This document shows positions 61,545 to 64,000 of a DNA stretch of 64,000 nucleotides, piece after piece. This stretch comes from DATJPR01 sp963752915. GTDB taxonomy: Bacteria; Bacteroidota; Ignavibacteria; UBA10030; UBA6906. Numbering within the stretch: the first letter of the stretch is position 1; the number at the start of each line of letters is the position of its first letter. Position numbers and translations under genes: made by a program. The stretch covers positions 496,001 to 560,000 of the forward strand of contig CAVVZZ010000015.1 in NCBI GenBank assembly GCA_963752915.1, written 5' to 3'. The notes under the pieces were generated by a model that had not been told where the DNA came from, did not search any database, and saw only the letters and a program-made list of their open reading frames with translations.

Positions 61545-61997
61545 ATGAAAGTACCGATGACATTCATTGTTCTTGTGCTTCTTGCGGGATGTTCAACAAA
61601 GAATCCCGGTCCAGCGAAGCTGGGAGCGGCGAGCGACACTCTTCGAAGTCCCGACTCGGCGAGCACCGTTGCAGTCGCGACGCCGGAAGTGGTCCTCACC
61701 TACGAGCAGCGGCAGGGGAAATATCTTTACCGTGAGTACTGCATGGTCTGTCATGGGGAGGAAGGGAAGGGTGACGGGTTCAACGCGTTCAATCTGGACC
61801 CGCGGCCGAGGGATTTCACGGATTCGACATACATGAACGCCCTCGGTGATCGACAGGCGCTCGCGACGGTCATAGGGGGAGGGAGGAGCGTGAACAAATC
61901 GCCGTTGATGCCGGCCTACGGATGGACGCTGAAGAAGGACGAGATTCGGTATGTTGTCGCGTATGTGAAGACGCTTTTCCCTCGGAACCAACATTAG
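61545..61997 (+). CDS. Monoheme lipoprotein cytochrome c
   Basis: A 150-residue protein with a lipobox (V-L-L-A-G-C) and a single heme motif Y-C-M-V-C-H-G-E-E-G-K-G-D-G. P-R-P-R-D-F follows, and a distal Met is offered by P-L-M-P-A-Y-G-W. It is a small mobile-type or anchored cytochrome c and ends the bc operon, 24 bp after the octaheme gene. It probably accepts electrons from that subunit. Confidence 0.85.
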   Translation: MKVPMTFIVLVLLAGCSTKNPGPAKLGAASDTLRSPDSASTVAVATPEVVLTYEQRQGKYLYREYCMVCHGEEGKGDGFNAFNLDPRPRDFTDSTYMNALGDRQALATVIGGGRSVNKSPLMPAYGWTLKKDEIRYVVAYVKTLFPRNQH

Positions 61998-62298
61998 TGA
62001 GACCCACCAGGCGCTATCGCTTCTGTTCTCGATCACGTTCCCTGAAGCCAATGCGATGACGTCTGAGCAGACGTTATCGATCTTTTAGGCCAGAAGTAAG
62101 CTATTTGCTAATAGAAGAGGGCTTCTTTTCAAGAACGTGGGCTGTAACAAATCTGCCTTATCGGCGTAGTAAGTAGTGGGAGGAACCAAAAAGCATGCCT
62201 TATGAGTTCTGGGCACACTTTCCTCAATCCTCCGGCCCGTAGCATATCCGCTGATATTGTCAGGTCTACACAGGGACAAAACTGCACAACGAGAGATC
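61998..62298. other. Intergenic region
   Basis: About 300 bases after the bc operon. I see no gene with a ribosome site, no terminator hairpin and no tRNA. It should contain the end of the operon transcript and the promoter of the small Cys-rich gene. Confidence 0.4.
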
Positions 62299-62622
62299 AT
62301 GCAAAGAGAGTTCATCTATGCGGTATTTGTTCTTCTCACTCTGCTCTTTCTGCTACCTGCCGAGAGTAGTTGCGCCGTAGTGACGATCACCTTTCACGAA
62401 TCCTCTGTTACATATGAATTGGCATCCGGCGGGGATTGTGACGGATCGTCCTGCTCCTGTTGCATCGATTTCTGTGAGTGTGAATCCGAAGAATCCGGAG
62501 CAGTAGCCACTCTTGCAGGCCCCGTTACCTTTTTTGCCAGGACCACCGTAGTTCACAGCGCCCAATTGGTCATCCCCGCCATCCTCCCGCATTCTGTCTT
62601 TCATCCTCCCATCTTTTCCTGA
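62299..62622 (+). CDS. Small secreted cysteine-rich protein
   Basis: About 107 residues with a signal peptide (Y-A-V-F-V-L-L-T-L-L-F-L-L-P). The mature part has six Cys within 15 residues (pattern C-x4-C-x-C-C-x4... C-x-C near residues 48-62), then a run of Glu/Ser and a hydrophobic tail. The cluster suggests metal binding or dense disulfides. No family is recognised. Confidence 0.5.
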   Translation: MQREFIYAVFVLLTLLFLLPAESSCAVVTITFHESSVTYELASGGDCDGSSCSCCIDFCECESEESGAVATLAGPVTFFARTTVVHSAQLVIPAILPHSVFHPPIFS

Positions 62623-62772
62623 TCAGTAGCACCGAGCACCACCACACACACTTTTGAACCCGTTCCAGCTGCGGTCCGGCTTGTCTATTGCGGGCCCAGG
62701 AACCTCCGACTCGCGATGAAACATTCATGAGCGGAATCCAAGTCGAAACTGATGGACAGAGGAGAGACATGT

Positions 62773-63876
62773 ATGGAACTCAGAGAGCTTCAGGATCACG
62801 TGCGTATGCTGACCGGCCTTGAAGAAACGGAAGCGCCGGTCGTCAGTGTCTATATGAATCTTCAGCAGGATGCAGGACAGTTGCGCGAATTCACGAAGCG
62901 AAGAGTTGGACTACTCAAAGAGAGTCTTCCGCATCAGCAACTTCCCGACTTTCGTCGTGCCATGGAACGCATTGGGGTCTACCTTGCCGAAAAGAGAGGC
63001 GGTGGGCGACGGGGCGTGGCGCTCTTTGCCCGTGAGGGAATCAGTCCACTATTTCTCCCGCTTCAATTCAAGATTCCCGTTTCCGATATGATCGAAGCAG
63101 GTGCCTTTCCCAACGTCTATCCGCTGGTGGAAATGAAGGACAACTATCACAGGTTTGTGGTGGCCGTGGTGAACAGCCATGGGACGCGCATCGTGGAAAT
63201 AGACCTCGGTGAGGTGACTCGACAATTCTGGATGAAGCGGGAAAGGCCCGGCGCACAGGTACACCAGAAGTGGTCGAAGCAACAGAACCACGTTCACCGG
63301 GAGCTTCACGACGATACCTCTTTCGTCGATGTCGTCAAAGCCCTCGATCGCGTCATGGCGGCGGGAGGCCACACGCATCTTCTGTTGGCCGGTGAGCTTG
63401 CGTGGCGATTCCGGAACGCTCTCCCGCATCATCTCTCCGTGAAATTCGTCGATGTGGTGGACATCTCCCGAAATGTCACTATCCACGAAGTGGTCGAGGC
63501 CTCGATGGCGGTATTCGTACAAAAGGAAGAGCGGGAATCCCAGGAAATCGCCGACCGACTCGTTCGAGAAATCAGGACGGCCGGACTGGCCGTTGGTGGT
63601 ACTGAGAATACGCTGCAGGCGCTCAAGTCGCATGCCGCCGAGATCCTTGTCCTGACCCAGTCCTTTGACCCGGAATCCCACGTCAAGGAAGAAATGGTCA
63701 GACTCGCCGTGCAACACGGCTGCAAAGTCGAAGTCGTCCAAAAAAGTGAGATGCTGGAGCAGTTTGGCGGTGTGGGTTGTCTGCTCCGATATCGGACACA
63801 GGTTCCGTCAAGCGGCTCCGGTGACCAGTACGAGGCGTATGGAGATACGCCATTCGCTTCAGTGGCGATGGGGTAG
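62773..63876 (+). CDS. baeRF-family (eRF1-like) protein
   Basis: A 367-residue protein. I use the ATG at 62773 because AGGAGAG lies just upstream; the ATG 21 bases earlier has no ribosome site. The layout resembles bacterial/archaeal eRF1-like (baeRF) proteins: an N-terminal domain with V-V-S-V-Y-M-N-L, a middle domain V-V-N-S-H-G-T-R-I-V-E-I-D-L-G, and a C-terminal L7Ae-like domain (V-G-G-T-E-N-T-L-Q-A-L...E-I-L-V-L-T). These proteins are proposed ribosome- or hibernation-related factors; no GGQ loop is seen. Confidence 0.7.
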   Translation: MELRELQDHVRMLTGLEETEAPVVSVYMNLQQDAGQLREFTKRRVGLLKESLPHQQLPDFRRAMERIGVYLAEKRGGGRRGVALFAREGISPLFLPLQFKIPVSDMIEAGAFPNVYPLVEMKDNYHRFVVAVVNSHGTRIVEIDLGEVTRQFWMKRERPGAQVHQKWSKQQNHVHRELHDDTSFVDVVKALDRVMAAGGHTHLLLAGELAWRFRNALPHHLSVKFVDVVDISRNVTIHEVVEASMAVFVQKEERESQEIADRLVREIRTAGLAVGGTENTLQALKSHAAEILVLTQSFDPESHVKEEMVRLAVQHGCKVEVVQKSEMLEQFGGVGCLLRYRTQVPSSGSGDQYEAYGDTPFASVAMG

Positions 63877-63945
63877 CGGAATGCCGCCGGACGGCTTGCC
63901 CAACTTATCCCGGAAGCGACTTTCACCAACGAAGGAATCGCACTT

Positions 63946-64000
63946 GTGAACACCGTCGCGATGTGGATCGGGTTCAATATCTTCGTCATTGCTATGCTGG
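63946..64000 (+). CDS. TerC-like membrane protein, 5' end only
   Basis: The GTG at 63946 has GAAGGA upstream. The visible 18 residues (M-N-T-V-A-M-W-I-G-F-N-I-F-V-I-A-M-L) form the first membrane helix typical of TerC-family proteins, which act in metal ion homeostasis. The window ends inside the gene, so the call rests only on this short N-terminus. Confidence 0.45.
   Translation, partial: MNTVAMWIGFNIFVIAML

Overview
The window looks like a chromosomal segment of a free-living Bacteroidota/Ignavibacteria-like (FCB group) bacterium, probably an environmental draft assembly. The evidence is a set of secreted proteins ending in the sorting domain typical of that group: an N-Y-P-N-P-F-N-P motif, then V-x-D-V-L-G-R, then a C-terminal L-A-S-G-V-Y-F-Y-R stretch, as recognised by type IX secretion. 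Lipoproteins, Tat substrates and propeller-type sensor kinases fit the same picture. There is no rRNA, intact tRNA, CRISPR array or transposase.

Region 1 (about 1.3-24.6 kb) is a polysaccharide-degradation island. It holds a six-hairpin glycosidase-like protein, a GH43 arabinanase/xylosidase, a jelly-roll accessory protein, a Tat-exported GH67N/GH20-like glycosidase, a subtilase with a beta-helix, a GH39-like and a GH5-like hydrolase, and a DUF362 protein. A minus-strand operon follows with two tandem type-B carboxylesterases, a GH95 fucosidase/galactosidase-like enzyme and a CE1-like esterase. No SusC/SusD pair is present.

Region 2 (25.3-36.8 kb) is an accessory operon built around a giant (about 3,070 residue) Tc-toxin A-like protein. 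It is preceded by a membrane-anchored PKD-domain protein and a roughly 188-residue protein of unknown function, and followed 1 nt later by a minimal nucleotidyltransferase. No TcB or TcC (RHS/SpvB) gene is in the window. This is the most unusual system here.

Region 3 (37.3-48.3 kb) has a one-piece propeller sensor kinase plus NarL-type regulator, then surface proteins: a zinc metalloprotease with a sorting domain, sorting-domain fragments, and three lipoproteins, two of them tandem beta-helix paralogues.

Region 4 (49-62 kb) is a respiratory locus. A membrane sensor kinase and an NtrC-family activator lie upstream of a near-consensus sigma-54 promoter (53032-53048) with a perfect palindrome about 115 bp upstream of the predicted start. 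The downstream genes encode a receiver protein, a heme-bearing porin-like protein, a cupredoxin, a small membrane protein, a GltD-like FAD/4Fe-4S oxidoreductase, a Rieske protein, a cytochrome b6/subunit IV fusion, an octaheme cytochrome c and a monoheme lipoprotein cytochrome. Together they look like a dedicated quinol-oxidising bc complex with its own regulator. The end of the window has a Cys-rich small protein, a baeRF-like protein and the first codons of a TerC-like membrane protein.

Many genes are interrupted by single-base frameshifts, often at short homopolymers, with conserved motifs intact on both sides. They cluster strongly in 57.4-61.3 kb. Sequencing or assembly indels are the simplest explanation, so such genes are annotated here as whole CDSs with the shift noted.
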